From positions 61,949,062 through 62,013,061 of the forward strand of contig JASEVX010000007.1 of NCBI GenBank assembly GCA_031761405.1: 64,000 nt of DNA, written 5' to 3'. Position numbers and translations under genes: made by a program. The stretch is from Serripes groenlandicus (taxonomy: Eukaryota; Mollusca; Bivalvia; Cardiida; Cardiidae). Each line of letters starts with the position of its first letter. Within the stretch, counting starts at the first letter, position 1. Below are positions 53,196-64,000 of this stretch, one piece after another. The notes under the pieces were generated by a model, which saw only the letters and a list, made by a program, of their open reading frames with translations, was not told the DNA's origin and ran no database searches.

Positions 53196-54776
53196 GAATG
53201 CCAGTTAACCCGACACCTAGTTATCCCGACACCTAGTCAACCCGTCACCTTTTCGGTTAACCCGACACCCGATATAAATTTCATGTGTGAAATTTGGTCA
53301 ACCCGACACCTCCCTATATTTTACCGTATACATGAAGAATTATTGAAACTGTATTTCCTGATCTTTGACTCAAATAATTACACACGATGTTGGGCCAATA
53401 TGGACAAGTGTTGTTGTTGTTGTTGATACCATAATAAACATTTCGGGCCTAGAATATGTTGTACCCTATATGATGTTTTACTATAACAGAACAGAAAATT
53501 ATGTATATAACACCTCATGGACAAACTTCGCTTAAAATGTAGTATTGTTATACCTTGATCAATTATAATAGTTTCCGACTTTGAAATTGACACAGATTAA
53601 GTGTAATTGGTTGTCTAATTAGTTGTTGATTATGTTGTTTGTATTCTCGTTTAAATATAATTAAAATGTGCTTTTTTACATTAATAAATTGTGTCCTTTA
53701 ATAAACGGTGTTTGCTTGTTTATTTATCCCCTTAAAATATCTACCTTTGATATATTGACGACAAAGTGGATTTCCTGATAGATCTTAATAATTAGTTTGC
53801 ATGTTGATTTTTGAGTAATAAGCAAGCTTGTATATATATCACTAACAAGAACTAGGCTACCATTCTGAAAGAGTTGTAGCCCGTTATATAAGTTATATCA
53901 ATAGTTATATAAAATTAAATGTGCTTGTGAAATATTACTTATTGTTCATTTTAAAACTATTCGTGCAATGGCAGATAATTGTGTACATTGTGGTTTAGAG
54001 GTGCGTACACGTCAGCATGCAATATCTTGCGATGTCTGCAATAGCTGGCAAATTTGTAAACGAGGCCAAGTTGACCCGGCGACAAAGAAAGAATAGTAAA
54101 GCAGCCGAGGCAAGGATATTTACCCTTTGGGACAGGTAACTGACTTTCTTTATTGCGATATTACTTATTTGATCCTCATATAAATACCACCTATTCACAT
54201 GACTATATACTTAATGGCACATAATTAAACCTAAATGTTTTATCTTTTCAGATACCGGGACGGAGAGATGTCCGCTACTTCGCTTCTGAAGCAAGTTTCA
54301 ATCGTATACAAGATCCGTTTACCTAGGCAAGATTCTTCAATGTGTGTATATTTGTATAATTTGTTTGTTTTATTCTTTCAATGTTTCTTGTAAATTATAT
54401 ATTTTATAAATTTTAAATATCGTGTTTTTTTCTCTTTAACTTGCCCTTAGACACCATTCAACCTGAAAAATAAAATTTATTATCTATGATATATCGTACG
54501 AGATATTCTAGGCTCGAATTGTAAGTTATGGTTACTGGTAACAACAACAATAAAACGTGGTCAAATCGAAAACAGATGTGAATAAGCAATAAATAACGCC
54601 CCATACTTAAAGTAATAATTTTTAAATGAGGTGTCGGGTTAACCAAAAAAGGTGTCGGGTTGACTCCGAATTTTACCTATAGGTGTCGGGTTAACCAAAA
54701 CAGGTGTCGGGTTAACCGAAAAGGGGACGGGTTGACTTGGTGTCGGGATAACTAGGTGTCGGGTTGACTGGATACC
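53196..54776. mobile_element. Mutator-like (MULE) deletion derivative with long inverted repeats and 9-bp target duplication
   Basis: Left repeat CCAGTTAACCCGACACCTAG TTATCCCGACACC..; right repeat, complemented, CCAGTCAACCCGACACCTAG TTATCCCGACACC... Each end is a small tandem of TTAACCCGACACC words over 80-150 bp. Flanked by CTGTTAACC at 53187-53195 and 54777-54785. A 9-bp duplication and long inverted repeats are Mutator features. Inside, ATG 53968 opens a zinc-finger start (CVHCGLEVRTRQHAISC, CDVC). Confidence 0.85.
53968..54330 (+). pseudogene. Remnant of MULE-type transposase ORF (N-terminal finger fused to C-terminal end)
   Basis: 53968-54096 encodes MADNCVHCGLEVRTRQHAIS then CDVCNSWQ, the start of a C-x2-C...C-x2-C finger with the W-Q that usually continues into H-R-x-C. 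The finger is cut there. In another frame 54050-54135 reads LTRRQRKNSKAAEARIFTLW and ends AG|gtaact; after TTTTCAG at 54251 it continues YRDGEMSATSLLKQVS, resembling a C-terminal transposase segment. The transposase core (DDE) and any FLYWCH/SWIM region are absent. Confidence 0.6.
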
Positions 54777-55559
54777 CTGTTAACCTATCATACAGACATC
54801 ACACTGTTTGGTGGTTACACACTGGGATCGTCTTCTGGAGACGATCCTGATGAGTACGCACAACATAGGTCTAAAAGCACTCTATGATTAATATCGAGAA
54901 AGCCGGTGCTGTTCTTCCCTTATCTGAGACAAGATTCACTAATTCCATTTTCTATCTATAAATGACAATACTTCAATGTATGCTAGATCTATACACATTG
55001 AGCTGCAGACGTCCTGATTGATCAACGGTGTTGTTTTTAACCAGGACATCTGATGCTCCCTATAAATATGGTGCCAAGTGTGTATTTAATCAAACGGTTA
55101 ACCATTTGTTTGTTAAATTGACATCTCTAAATTTATACTGTATCTGCCCTATTTCTTTCTATCTTCCTCCCATTCCGATCTCTCACACCATATATAATTC
55201 GACTATCAAACCTCAATTGTAAATCAAATAATTCTTACCGTTATCTCCAATCGTTTCTTATCCGAGATCACTGTTAATATAGTCCTACTTACACTACTAT
55301 TCAATGTCTTAAAAATTCAGTATGAATATAAGCACATACGGTCCAAAACATTCCGAATTTTAATCCCAAAAACACGTTTTTTCTTAAAAAATAAAACGGA
55401 AGTGATTATAAGGTCAAGGCCTATTCTTGTGACGAAATGAAGCTACACAAATACCCAGAAATCTATTTTTAGATGTTTTATTTTTAGATCAACAAAAATC
55501 AATCCTACTTTCTATTTCAGCATTTCACCCCCTCCCCTTCCGCCCACTCCCCTCCCCCT

Positions 55560-55745
55560 CATTCCTCATTCCTCTTTCTATCTCTAAAGCTCTCTACATC
55601 CTTCCATTTTAACTTTTCTCTCTCCCTTGTTCACGTGAATTGATTATTATTTGTTGTTATATTATAATGTAATTTATACTCATATGTCTGGTAACTCCAG
55701 ACTTGAGCGAATAAAAGTTTTTTGAATTTGAATTTGAATTTAATA
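55560..55745 (+). mobile_element. LINE 3' end with GAATTT-repeat tail
   Basis: Pyrimidine-rich sequence followed by GAGCGAATAAAAG and (GAATTT)n at 55722-55742, the 3' tail style of several non-LTR elements. No coding part recognised with confidence upstream. Confidence 0.5.
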
Positions 55746-55837
55746 TGCGAAAAATAGTAAGATTGTACTGAATTCTCGCTTTTTTATCTCTTATGATGTG
55801 TTCGAACGTGTAACCTATAACGCTTTAACACGTATTA

Positions 55838-56080
55838 GGAGCTCAATAATATATAGGTTACGAAATGAAAGGATTAACATATTTTAAGCCGATTTGAGGA
55901 ATGAGTGCGTCCCATATCTTAAAATGTTACGTTTTCGACTGATAATCAAAGGTGTTCTTTGTCTAAAAAAAAAAAATTGTTCAAGATAGCACCTACATGT
56001 ATTAGACTTTCAAAGATATTGCACTGTTGCAAATTATATTGAGCAATATTAGGAGCTCAATAAGATATAGGTTACAAAAC
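55838..56080. repeat. Two diverged copies of an ~30-bp segment
   Basis: TTAGGAGCTCAATAATATAT AGGTTACGAAA (55835) and TTAGGAGCTCAATAAGATAT AGGTTACAAAA (56048), about 210 bp apart. Confidence 0.7.
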
Positions 56081-56412
56081 AGGAAATAGGAAACAGCCAA
56101 TTTGTTTTCGGGTGCTTATTATGATGCTAAATCATTGTTTATATTGGTCTTTTTCTGTACTTAATAAATACACTAAATGAAATTGAGAACCCTCAATATA
56201 TATATCCCTGTAAACCTTCGTGTCGTTTACTAGAATTAAGTACAATAACTTAGTAACATCAAACAAATTTTCTGATAATTTACACAAACAAAGTGCTGGA
56301 AATTGAGTCTGTAGACTGTAAGAGGCGATTTTCAAAAAAAAAATCGAAGGAAGGAAAACTCCTCCGGTAAACACCCCTTTCGCAGCCCCAATGTTCAATA
56401 CCTTCCTACGCG

Positions 56413-56612
56413 NNNNNNNNNNNNNNNNNNNNNNNNNNNNNNNNNNNNNNNNNNNNNNNNNNNNNNNNNNNNNNNNNNNNNNNNNNNNNNNNNNNNNNNN
56501 NNNNNNNNNNNNNNNNNNNNNNNNNNNNNNNNNNNNNNNNNNNNNNNNNNNNNNNNNNNNNNNNNNNNNNNNNNNNNNNNNNNNNNNNNNNNNNNNNNNN
56601 NNNNNNNNNNNN
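56413..56612. other. Assembly gap (200 N)
   Basis: Exactly 200 N, a conventional gap size, followed by GAGAGAGA, so the break is probably at a GA microsatellite. Open frames across it are meaningless. Confidence 0.99.
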
Positions 56613-56639
56613 GAGAGAGAGAGAGTGAACATAATACCC

Positions 56640-58530
56640 TAAAACAGATCGGTACCCATGCTACGTTATGCACAGTTAGGTGTTATAGCCAGCCCACTGG
56701 TCTACTCTTAAATACATGTACTAATTTCAGACATAATTAGTCGCCGGGCAGAAGACGGCGACTTTCTATTTTTAATAGGTTTTCGGAAATCACATGGGAG
56801 GAGGGGATTATTATTAGAAAGAAACACATTTAGATGTCTTTGAACATATTACAATTGTGTTTGTTTAAAAACACTAAGTAATAGACACATCTAAAATGAA
56901 ATAAATATTCCGATGTTTTAGGTTTTTTCAGTTTCTTTATTTTGACTCAGCCATTTTATGTTTTATTTTGTGTTATTTACGAAGACAAAACAGTCCCTAT
57001 TAGCTAGACTGGTGTACTTTATGTTACACTATAAGTATAACTACAATGTACCCAAAAAGGCGATAACTACAAACCTTTTACGTCGCACAGTCTAATTTGT
57101 ACTTGAAGCAGACTGTTTGTTATGTGTAAATATACGAGATGAAAATGACCTCGAAATATTCTCCTTTTAATGGCAATTTTAACTTACTGAATGTTATTAT
57201 TTCATGTTCAATAAGAGATGTCTTGATTTGTGAAGAAGGCATTTTATAATGTTTATCCATGTATTATCTTAAAATATGAAATGTTTCTAAGCTAAAACTA
57301 TTGATCGCGTGACTCGCGAATACCAACTGCGTAGATCAATCTCCTTTGCAGAGAGCCGCTCTTTACACTCACTTACAAATAGTAAATCGTAGGTGATTTA
57401 AAATGTTTATTTGGTTCGAAACAAATGAAAAAAAGAACAAACCGAGATAAAACTAGTTTTAATAGAAAAAATACTTTGAACGAACACTCTCTGCCTATAA
57501 AGAGAGTTTCAAGAACGACACCTCTGCGAATAAGAAAGAATCGGGTCTTTCGTATCAAAATTATTTACGTCCTTGACAATTTTAAGTGTGTCATTTAATT
57601 CCCTAAAAGGCATATTGCTTTCCGATCTGCATATTGTTATGCATCATTGACACAAGGGCGTCATCATAATATAAATTTAAAACATGAGTAGTTTTGTTAT
57701 TTTCATTATAAAAAAGGAAGGAAAGAATTAAAATAAATTAACATGTTGTAGGGCTCAGTTTATGTTCGAAATTAAGTTTAAATTATACAACAATTTCAAT
57801 GAGATTTAACTGTTTAGTTGATATTATATTTCAAAGATGGTCTAATTTATAAATATTGGACTACATTTCAACATTTGTTAAAGTATGATATAATTAGGAT
57901 GCCAAGCTATATCATTTTGAGAAAAAGAGAAAACTCAATGTCTATCAGACGATTTAACCCTTATCTCATTGTTTTAAAAAGTAGATTGCTGCAAAAGGTG
58001 TTCCACTGTTGACTTTAATAGAGGAAAGGTAAAATGACGTGCTATTGCATGCAAATCCTAAATTGTCTGTTTTGTGGTTTTATTGAAAAATAATAAAAAT
58101 TCAAATATTCTGACAAACATCTATGAAAAAGTGTATGTGGAATTCATAAATCTTCATAATTATTCCTTAATGAAAGCACTGTATACATACTAAAGACTAA
58201 TGATTGGCAAGATTTCTCATTTCCATTACTGTTTATGATCAATAATTAGTTGGTTTGTGTGTATGGTCAACCTACTTTGGAATGGAGATTGATCATAAAC
58301 AATGAAAGGCTTCAATTATCATTCACTTCGTTGACAAAAACAATGCAAGTTATGATACATTTTCACTTGACCCCACACACCTGATGTTCCAATATGCCCC
58401 TCAGTTGATAACTGTTTATTCAACTACTATAATGTTAGTGTTATGCATAACTGCACTATGGATATCCGGCGACATTGATGCGTTGCATCAACTTTCTCTT
58501 GTTATCTATATGATTAATAGATACGGCAAG
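56640..58530. other. No feature recognised
   Basis: AT-rich, no supported gene, repeat or RNA. Confidence 0.35.
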
Positions 58531-58534
58531 TAGC

Positions 58535-59920
58535 TGTCACTGAGGCTGCACAGGCTCGACCACCAGACAGCGGCTGTCACTTAGACTGCCAAAGGCTCGA
58601 CCCCCGACGACGGTTGTCACTTAAAACCGCCCGGGCTCGACCTACCCAGACAACGGTTGTCACTTAAACCGCCCGGGCTCAGACCCCCGACAAACGGTTG
58701 TCACTTAAACCGCCCGGGACTCGTCCCCGACAACGGTTGTCACTTAAACCAGCCCGGGCTCGACTACCCCGACGACGGTTGTCACTTAAACCGCCCGGGC
58801 TCGTCCCCGACAACGGTTGTCACTTTAAAAACCGCCCGGGCTCAGTCCCCGACAACGGTTGTCACTATAAACCGCCCGTGCTAGACCCCCAACAACGGTT
58901 GTCACTTAAACCGCCCGGGCTCATTCCTCGACAACGGTTGTCACTTAAACCGCCCGTGCTAGACCCCCAACAACGGTTGTCACTTACACCGCCCGTGCTA
59001 GACCCCCGACAAACGGTTGTCACTTAAACCGAGCCCGTGCTAGACCCCCGACAAACGGTTGTCACTTAAACCGCCTGTGCTAGACCCCGACAACGGTTGT
59101 CACTTAAACCGCCCGGGCTCGTCCCCGACAACGGTTGTCACTTAAACCGCCCGGGCTCGTCCCCGACAACGGTTGTCACTTAAACCGCCCGGGCTCGTCC
59201 CCGACAACGGTTGTCACTTAAACCGCCCGTGCTAGACCCCCAACAACGGTTGTCACTTAAACCGCCCGGGCTCATTCCTCGACAACGGTTGTCACTTAAA
59301 CCGCCCGTGCTAGACCCCCAACAACGGTTGTCACTTACACCGCCCGTGCTAGACCCCCGACAACGGTTGTCACTTAAACCGCCCGTGCTAGACCCCCGAC
59401 AACGGTTGTCACTTAAACCGCCTGTGCTAGACCCCGACAACGGTTGTCACTTAAACCGCCCGTGCTAGACCCCCGACAACGGTTGTCACTTAAACGGCCG
59501 GGACTCGTCCCCGGCTAGGCGATTGTCATCTAGACGGCACGGGTCGACCCTGCCCAGTGGTTGTCACTAAGACGGCATATGCTTCACCCCGACCAGCGGC
59601 TGTCACTTAGATGGCATAGGCTCGACCCTGGTCAGCGGCTGTGACTAAGAGCGCGCGGGCTCGACCTCCAAACGCGGCTGTCATTTAGACGGCGTGAGCC
59701 CAACCCCGGCCAGCGGCTGTCATTAAGACGGCCGTTGCTGGACCCTGGCCAGCGGCTGTCACTTAGACCGCCCGGGCTCGACCCCGTCAGAGGCTGTCAC
59801 TTCCACGGCCCGGGCTCGACCCTGCCCAGTGGCTGTCACTGAGATGGCTCGGGCTCGACCACGGCCAGTGGCTGATATCAAGACGACCCAGGCTCGCCGT
59901 ATGCCATTTGCTGTAACCAA
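58535..59920. repeat. GC-rich ~38-bp minisatellite
   Basis: Units CGACAACGGTTGTCACTTAA then ACCGCCCGGGCTCGTCCC, about 34 copies including diverged edges (GGCCAGCGGCTGTCACTTAG forms after 59510). A block near 58875-59010 recurs at about 59226-59361 (offset 351). GC content stands out strongly from the AT-rich flanks. Open frames on both strands are repeat by-products. Confidence 0.95.
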
Positions 59921-60480
59921 TACGGTCCCGACTCGAACCCGCCAAGCGACAGATACCTCGGCAGTCGAAATGTCATCATTGTGATAAAGGGAGAGTTACA
60001 AGTGAACACAATAAAGTATAGAAACAAACGAATTCAGTTACCTATAATGTTACAACGTATATAATAGGCCTACTATGTATTACTCTTTTCACACGCATAG
60101 AAGTGTTTTAATGTTATTGAATCCGACGACTTTTCCCACAATATTTTCAACTCTTTTTAGAAATTATATTTACTTGTGCAGCTTTAAAAAAAAAGATCAG
60201 AAACGTTAAGTATCGCATGTTCATCCTCTTTCGGATGATAATAATTACCCAAACATACGACATGTGTCACCCTTTCAGTAGACGACTTTTACAGCAATGT
60301 TATACAAATCGGAATTTACATGTCTATATATGTTACAATATATACCCTTAATGACTGCAAATCAGATGACTCGCTTTTGTAATGTGAGATTTTATTTTGT
60401 CCTTATAGTGACACATGTATATAAGTCTTTTTGTTTACATGTAGACGCTTTCTGACGCTCCCGTAACAGACATCTTTTAA

Positions 60481-60702
60481 CCCTTTCCCTCATATAGACG
60501 CTTTCTGACGCCTCTGCAGCAGACGGCTATTTGAAAACATAGTGACAAAAGAAGAAATTGCACAAAACGTGCAATTTCTCCTTTTGACACAATGTTTTCC
60601 ACTTTAAGTCATAGGTTATCCATTCAATTATAGAGATTTTCTACTTTTTTACAAAATACGTTCAAAGTCGTCTGCTGCAGAATTGTCGTATGAGGGAAAG
60701 GG
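60481..60702 (+). mobile_element. CTGCAGCAGACGAC fold-back element, best-preserved copy, TTAA on both sides
   Basis: TTAA | CCCTTTCCCTCATATAGACG ... GAGGGAAAGGG | TTAA, 222 bp. Contains GCCTCTGCAGCAGACGGC, inner hairpin GAAATTGCAC / GTGCAATTTC, and right arm GTCGTCTGCTGCAGAATTGT. Confidence 0.9.
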
Positions 60703-60711
60703 TTAAAAAGC

Positions 60712-60882
60712 ATTGTGGCACAAGAAAAAATTGATCATAATGAGCAATTTCACCGTTTGTCACTGTGTATTTTTTAACACTTTTCAGAAATTACGCTTTC
60801 ACTTTTAGATGTTTTCCATACTAGTTTTTGCCCAGAAGTTTTCAAATGCGTCTGCTGGAGATGTAGCGTATGTTGGAAAGGT
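60712..60882 (+). mobile_element. CTGCAGCAGACGAC fold-back element, abutting the previous copy
   Basis: GCATTGTGGCACAAGAAAAA ATTGATCATAATGAGCAATT hairpin, AAATGCGTCTGCTGGAGATG, GTTGGAAAGG. Left terminus missing where it meets the preceding copy. Confidence 0.7.
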
Positions 60883-61746
60883 ATAACATGTATGCATTGC
60901 TTTACTTTAACAGTATAAGACTGTTGAAGTGAGCACATGTGTCGTTTGCCAAAATGTCAGTTAACTTAAGCGTGACGGGCAGGCAGACGGACAGAATGAC
61001 GAGTTACAGAAGTAATACCTAAGGGTGCCCATTCCAAGGCAGACGACATAATGAACAGGAAGAAAATGAGACTAAAAATGTACCGTAATGCGTAACTCCG
61101 TTTATAATCCAGGTTTGATAAAAACAAAAAAAGGTCTCATAAATCACACTGTTTTAAATGGATCAACTAGGCATATTAACTATCACATCTAGTTTACTAC
61201 ATGTATCTCTTGAATCGCACTACATGAATTTAACAAACATTCTGTGGAGAGGAGAAATTGGTCGAAATTTATCTTTTTCCCCAAATACTTTCAAAACTCG
61301 CTATAAATATCACACTTCAATGTTTCAAGATTGTTCGGATATTTACCAAGCATGTGAATGTAAAATTACATATATCAAGGAAATATGTTGACACAAACGA
61401 GAGATAAAGACCAGTAGATGACACGGGTAACATGCTTCGTTCTCGTAAGATATCGATTTTTCCTCGCCACTTGTCGTGCAATACGAACCCATGTATCGCT
61501 CCCACGACGTAATATTCCGTATATATTTACCACTGGTGTGTCAAAGGTAAATTTCGCATCGAGCCGAACTTTAAAGGGACTGAATCCCATATGAGAAAAA
61601 AGCGAAAAAAAAAAGAAAATTGTAAAAAATTGCTATTACCTTCATGTTTTTGCATGTAAGGCATTGAAATTTGCTAAATGATGTACTACAATATATGCAC
61701 ACTATTAATATTGCGGAGATCTTTCGTTATTTTGCATTGTAAAATC

Positions 61747-61767
61747 TACTGGGTTAGTAACCCAGTA
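61747..61767. other. 21-bp perfect dyad with single-base centre
   Basis: Arms TACTGGGTTA and TAACCCAGTA around one G at 61757. Confidence 0.8.
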
Positions 61768-62204
61768 AATCTAGAAATATCGCTGTATATTTATCACGTG
61801 ATCACTACAACCGAATTGACAATCTCCTTCCCAGAGTTGTTGTTCCTTACAATCACGCATACATGAATGTAATGAGTCGATAGTGTTAGAGAATGCCGAA
61901 TTGAATCCACAAATTCAAATGAGCAAGAAGAAGTTCCACGGTATTTTTAAACGGGAAAACACGGAGCGGACGTTTTTTTAACTGCTTATTTCCTATGCAA
62001 TAATGAAAAGCAAGACTTGTACGACCTTCTACAACATTCCGTTACATATATATCGACGTATTTTGGATTAATTAGAATAAGTATAAAATATAACGATTTT
62101 GGACCATTATGGTGTTCAGTCCTTTTAAGCACTTTCCACATACAACGTAATTTGCCAGCAGAAGACTTTGAAAACATATAGGTTTTTTGTTGGTAAAATT
62201 CGCA

Positions 62205-62295
62205 TTGACTTGTGTCAAACGTCGAGTGTTGGCCGAGCTTGGGCTCGAACTCACAACATCTGAATTGACAGTTCGACTAAGCTATGGTATCTAAA
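62205..62295 (-). mobile_element. Partial SINE related to 31223 and 43152
   Basis: GCATTGACTTGTGTCAAACG TCG, GTTGGCCGAGCTTGGGCTCG AACTC (B-box on the minus strand) and GACAGTTCGACTAAGCTATG. Confidence 0.65.
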
Positions 62296-62844
62296 GCCAA
62301 TAGACACATTTTTAATATCAGTTAGAAAATGAAATGTTTGCTATACAAAATGCTTGTGACAGTACTCTATTTCATATAAAAAGGTATGTAGTTTATTTGA
62401 TATAAAGATTAAATTTCTGATATTATGTAAGAAATTAAATGATCTCCAACTTCAAATCTTGATAATTTTTTTTTTTTTTTTTCGACGATGTAATAAAATA
62501 TTTCTTAATTAAGGAAGGCAGTTCTCGCTGTGAGCATTCTATTCCTTTTCCACACTGTTTTCAGTATGTCTTCATCTGCAGGAGTGTAACGGGTCGAATG
62601 CACCAGGGAAACAGTACAGATGTCTGGCGTTTAAACCCGGTTCAACCTGCATATTGAAGCATTTAGGGAAGACGACTTTTGTTTAATGTTTCTGTATCTA
62701 GTTTTAATTGCTTTGCCTAGAGGATTTCAAAGACGTCTTTTGCAGTTACAGTCTATAGACCTTTACTGTTCGTCGGAAAATGTTAAAGTTATTTGCTGTG
62801 CCAATTAGAGGTCAGGGTCAATGTGTGTTATCCCAAACACTTAA

Positions 62845-63058
62845 CCCTATCCCACATACAACACATTTGCAGCAGACGACTTTGAAAACATCTAGGCAAA
62901 CATACGGAAAAGCTCTATAAATGTAGGTATAACTACAGAAACAAGTTGAAAACATTGTGGTTAAAGGAGAAATTTTGAGCGATTACTACTTTTGTCATAA
63001 TGTTTTCAAACGTCGTCTGCTGAAGATGCGTCAGAAAGTGTCTATATGTGGGAAAGAG
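62845..63058 (-). mobile_element. CTGCAGCAGACGAC fold-back element, full-length copy
   Basis: TTAA then CCCTATCCCACATACAACAC, TTGCAGCAGACGACTTTGAA, AAGCTCTATAAATG, GTTGAAAACATTGTGG, end GTCGTCTGCTGAAGATGCGT and TGTGGGAAAGAG. Opposite orientation to 60481. 214 bp. Confidence 0.82.
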
Positions 63059-63927
63059 TTGCTGGAACAATACTGGGCACACTCTGTAGGTATCCAATTA
63101 CAGTTTGCAGTCGGGATATTCGGATTTCGACCAGGGTCGAAAAACGGACGTAATGATAAATAGTATGTTTTTTGGTACATTTTTGGATAATTTGTTGATT
63201 TTAATGCTCTCAGCATGAATTTAAATTTTGCGTTTAATTCCACTTCTCATTCTGGCTCATATGTTTAGGGACAGGCAAATAACAAAACTGCTTGCCGAGC
63301 TATGCGTGACTTTAGAGGTTCAATTTTAGACTAACTCCAAGCGGGGTTTTTAAATGATTGCTGGAGTAAAGGGTAAAATTGCCCTTTTTGTCCTACTATT
63401 TTCACACTATTGTGGCCAATTCTTTCCATAAAGTTGACTGTGAGTGTGAATTTCAGTCATTTTGTAATACATGTGGCTCTCCTTGATACAGGAAGACCAT
63501 TTTAATCATTCCACAATGGATATTATGAGAAAAATTGAGTGAATAAAAGTTGGAGTGTCCCCAGGAAACAGAAAATCAGATTTCAACTGTGTATTGCCAC
63601 CTGTATTACTTTCTAGAAAAGGGAAATAACCCATAGAACAGTATCGTGTCCCATTTCCTTGAATTTATTTCCCTTTGGTCGAAAATCGACTTTTATTTTT
63701 ATGGTATTAAGATCAATTCAACATTTATTTAAAAACAGTTGGTCGAATGTTTGTGTGCATTTAGTCGTTGTCCGGTCTGTCACCTTGTCTGTCGTAAAAG
63801 CTTCAACATTAAGTGTCGTCTGAAGCCATTGACCAGTCGACTTTCATTCTGTGTGACAGTTGGTTTCCAGTAATACCAAAATGTTCTGTCTTGTGACCTT
63901 GACGTTAATTAGAGACATGCCTTTAGG

Positions 63928-64000
63928 TCAAAGGGAATAGAGCGCCGGGTAGACCATTTTGATTTCAGATGAATTCATAACACTGAAGTGGTCTCCCATT
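63928..64000. repeat. Start of the ~220-bp dispersed repeat, copy 3 (cut by window end)
   Basis: AAAGGGAATAGAGCGCCGGG, CATTTTGATTTCAGATGAAT and GGTCTCCCATT parallel 24715-24806. Confidence 0.55.

Noticed and set aside
56132..56673. Frames crossing the N run
   Set aside because: They span 200 unknown bases.
58657..59468. Frames with NRPGLVPDNGCHL or SGSSTGGLSDNRC repeats
   Set aside because: Unit length varies between 37 and 41 bp, so no frame is maintained; they are products of the minisatellite.

Overview
The window is AT-rich, gene-poor, repeat-dense eukaryotic nuclear DNA. I read it as a bivalve mollusc, probably a heterodont of the Dreissena kind. The reasons are spliced genes with GT-AG introns, several repeat types I associate with bivalves (arrays of TGACCTTGACC words, elements bounded by AGCTCACC hairpins with tandem cores, a fold-back element with GAAAACCAACATTATGG arms), many degraded LINEs and tRNA-derived SINEs. 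The organism call is inference from memory of such repeats. No prokaryotic features are present, and there is a 200-base run of N at 56413-56612.

Layout. 1-3994 is a 29-bp minisatellite. 4336-4890 is an AGCTCACC-type element and 5571-7500 an array of 125-175 bp units. 7628-14213 (minus) holds the only gene that looks complete: a four-coding-exon glycine-rich domain (GRDP/DUF1399-like) protein whose exons join in phase into about 790 residues. Its third intron carries a 40-bp minisatellite that starts on the splice donor itself. 14.2-27 kb holds fold-back elements, LINE and SINE debris, a tandem 850-bp duplication and a miniature LTR retroelement with a recognisable primer-binding site. 27.5-31.9 kb holds two AGCTCACC-type elements, one inserted into a short coding region, and an unknown conserved-looking ORF broken by a SINE with a 14-bp target duplication. 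32114-33168 is a non-autonomous hAT element with an 8-bp target duplication.

34.5-46 kb holds an SGNH-like ORF that runs into a 28-bp minisatellite, many copies of a ~220-bp fold-back element (CTGCAGCAGACGAC family), a truncated hAT-derived zinc-finger ORF with a PIP-box-like motif, and a SINE. 45.8-48.1 kb is a decayed LINE interrupted by a 1.07-kb element made of about 21-bp units with two dyad centres each. 48.4-52.7 kb holds hairpin elements, purine/CA microsatellites and a LINE with its reverse-transcriptase core deleted. 53196-54776 is a Mutator-like deletion derivative with a 9-bp target duplication. 58.5-59.9 kb is a GC-rich ~38-bp minisatellite. The rest is fold-back copies and unrecognised sequence.

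Apart from the GRDP-like gene, what can be read here is a record of nested and internally deleted mobile elements. Several insertions can be dated relative to their hosts because removing the element and one target-site copy restores a reading frame.
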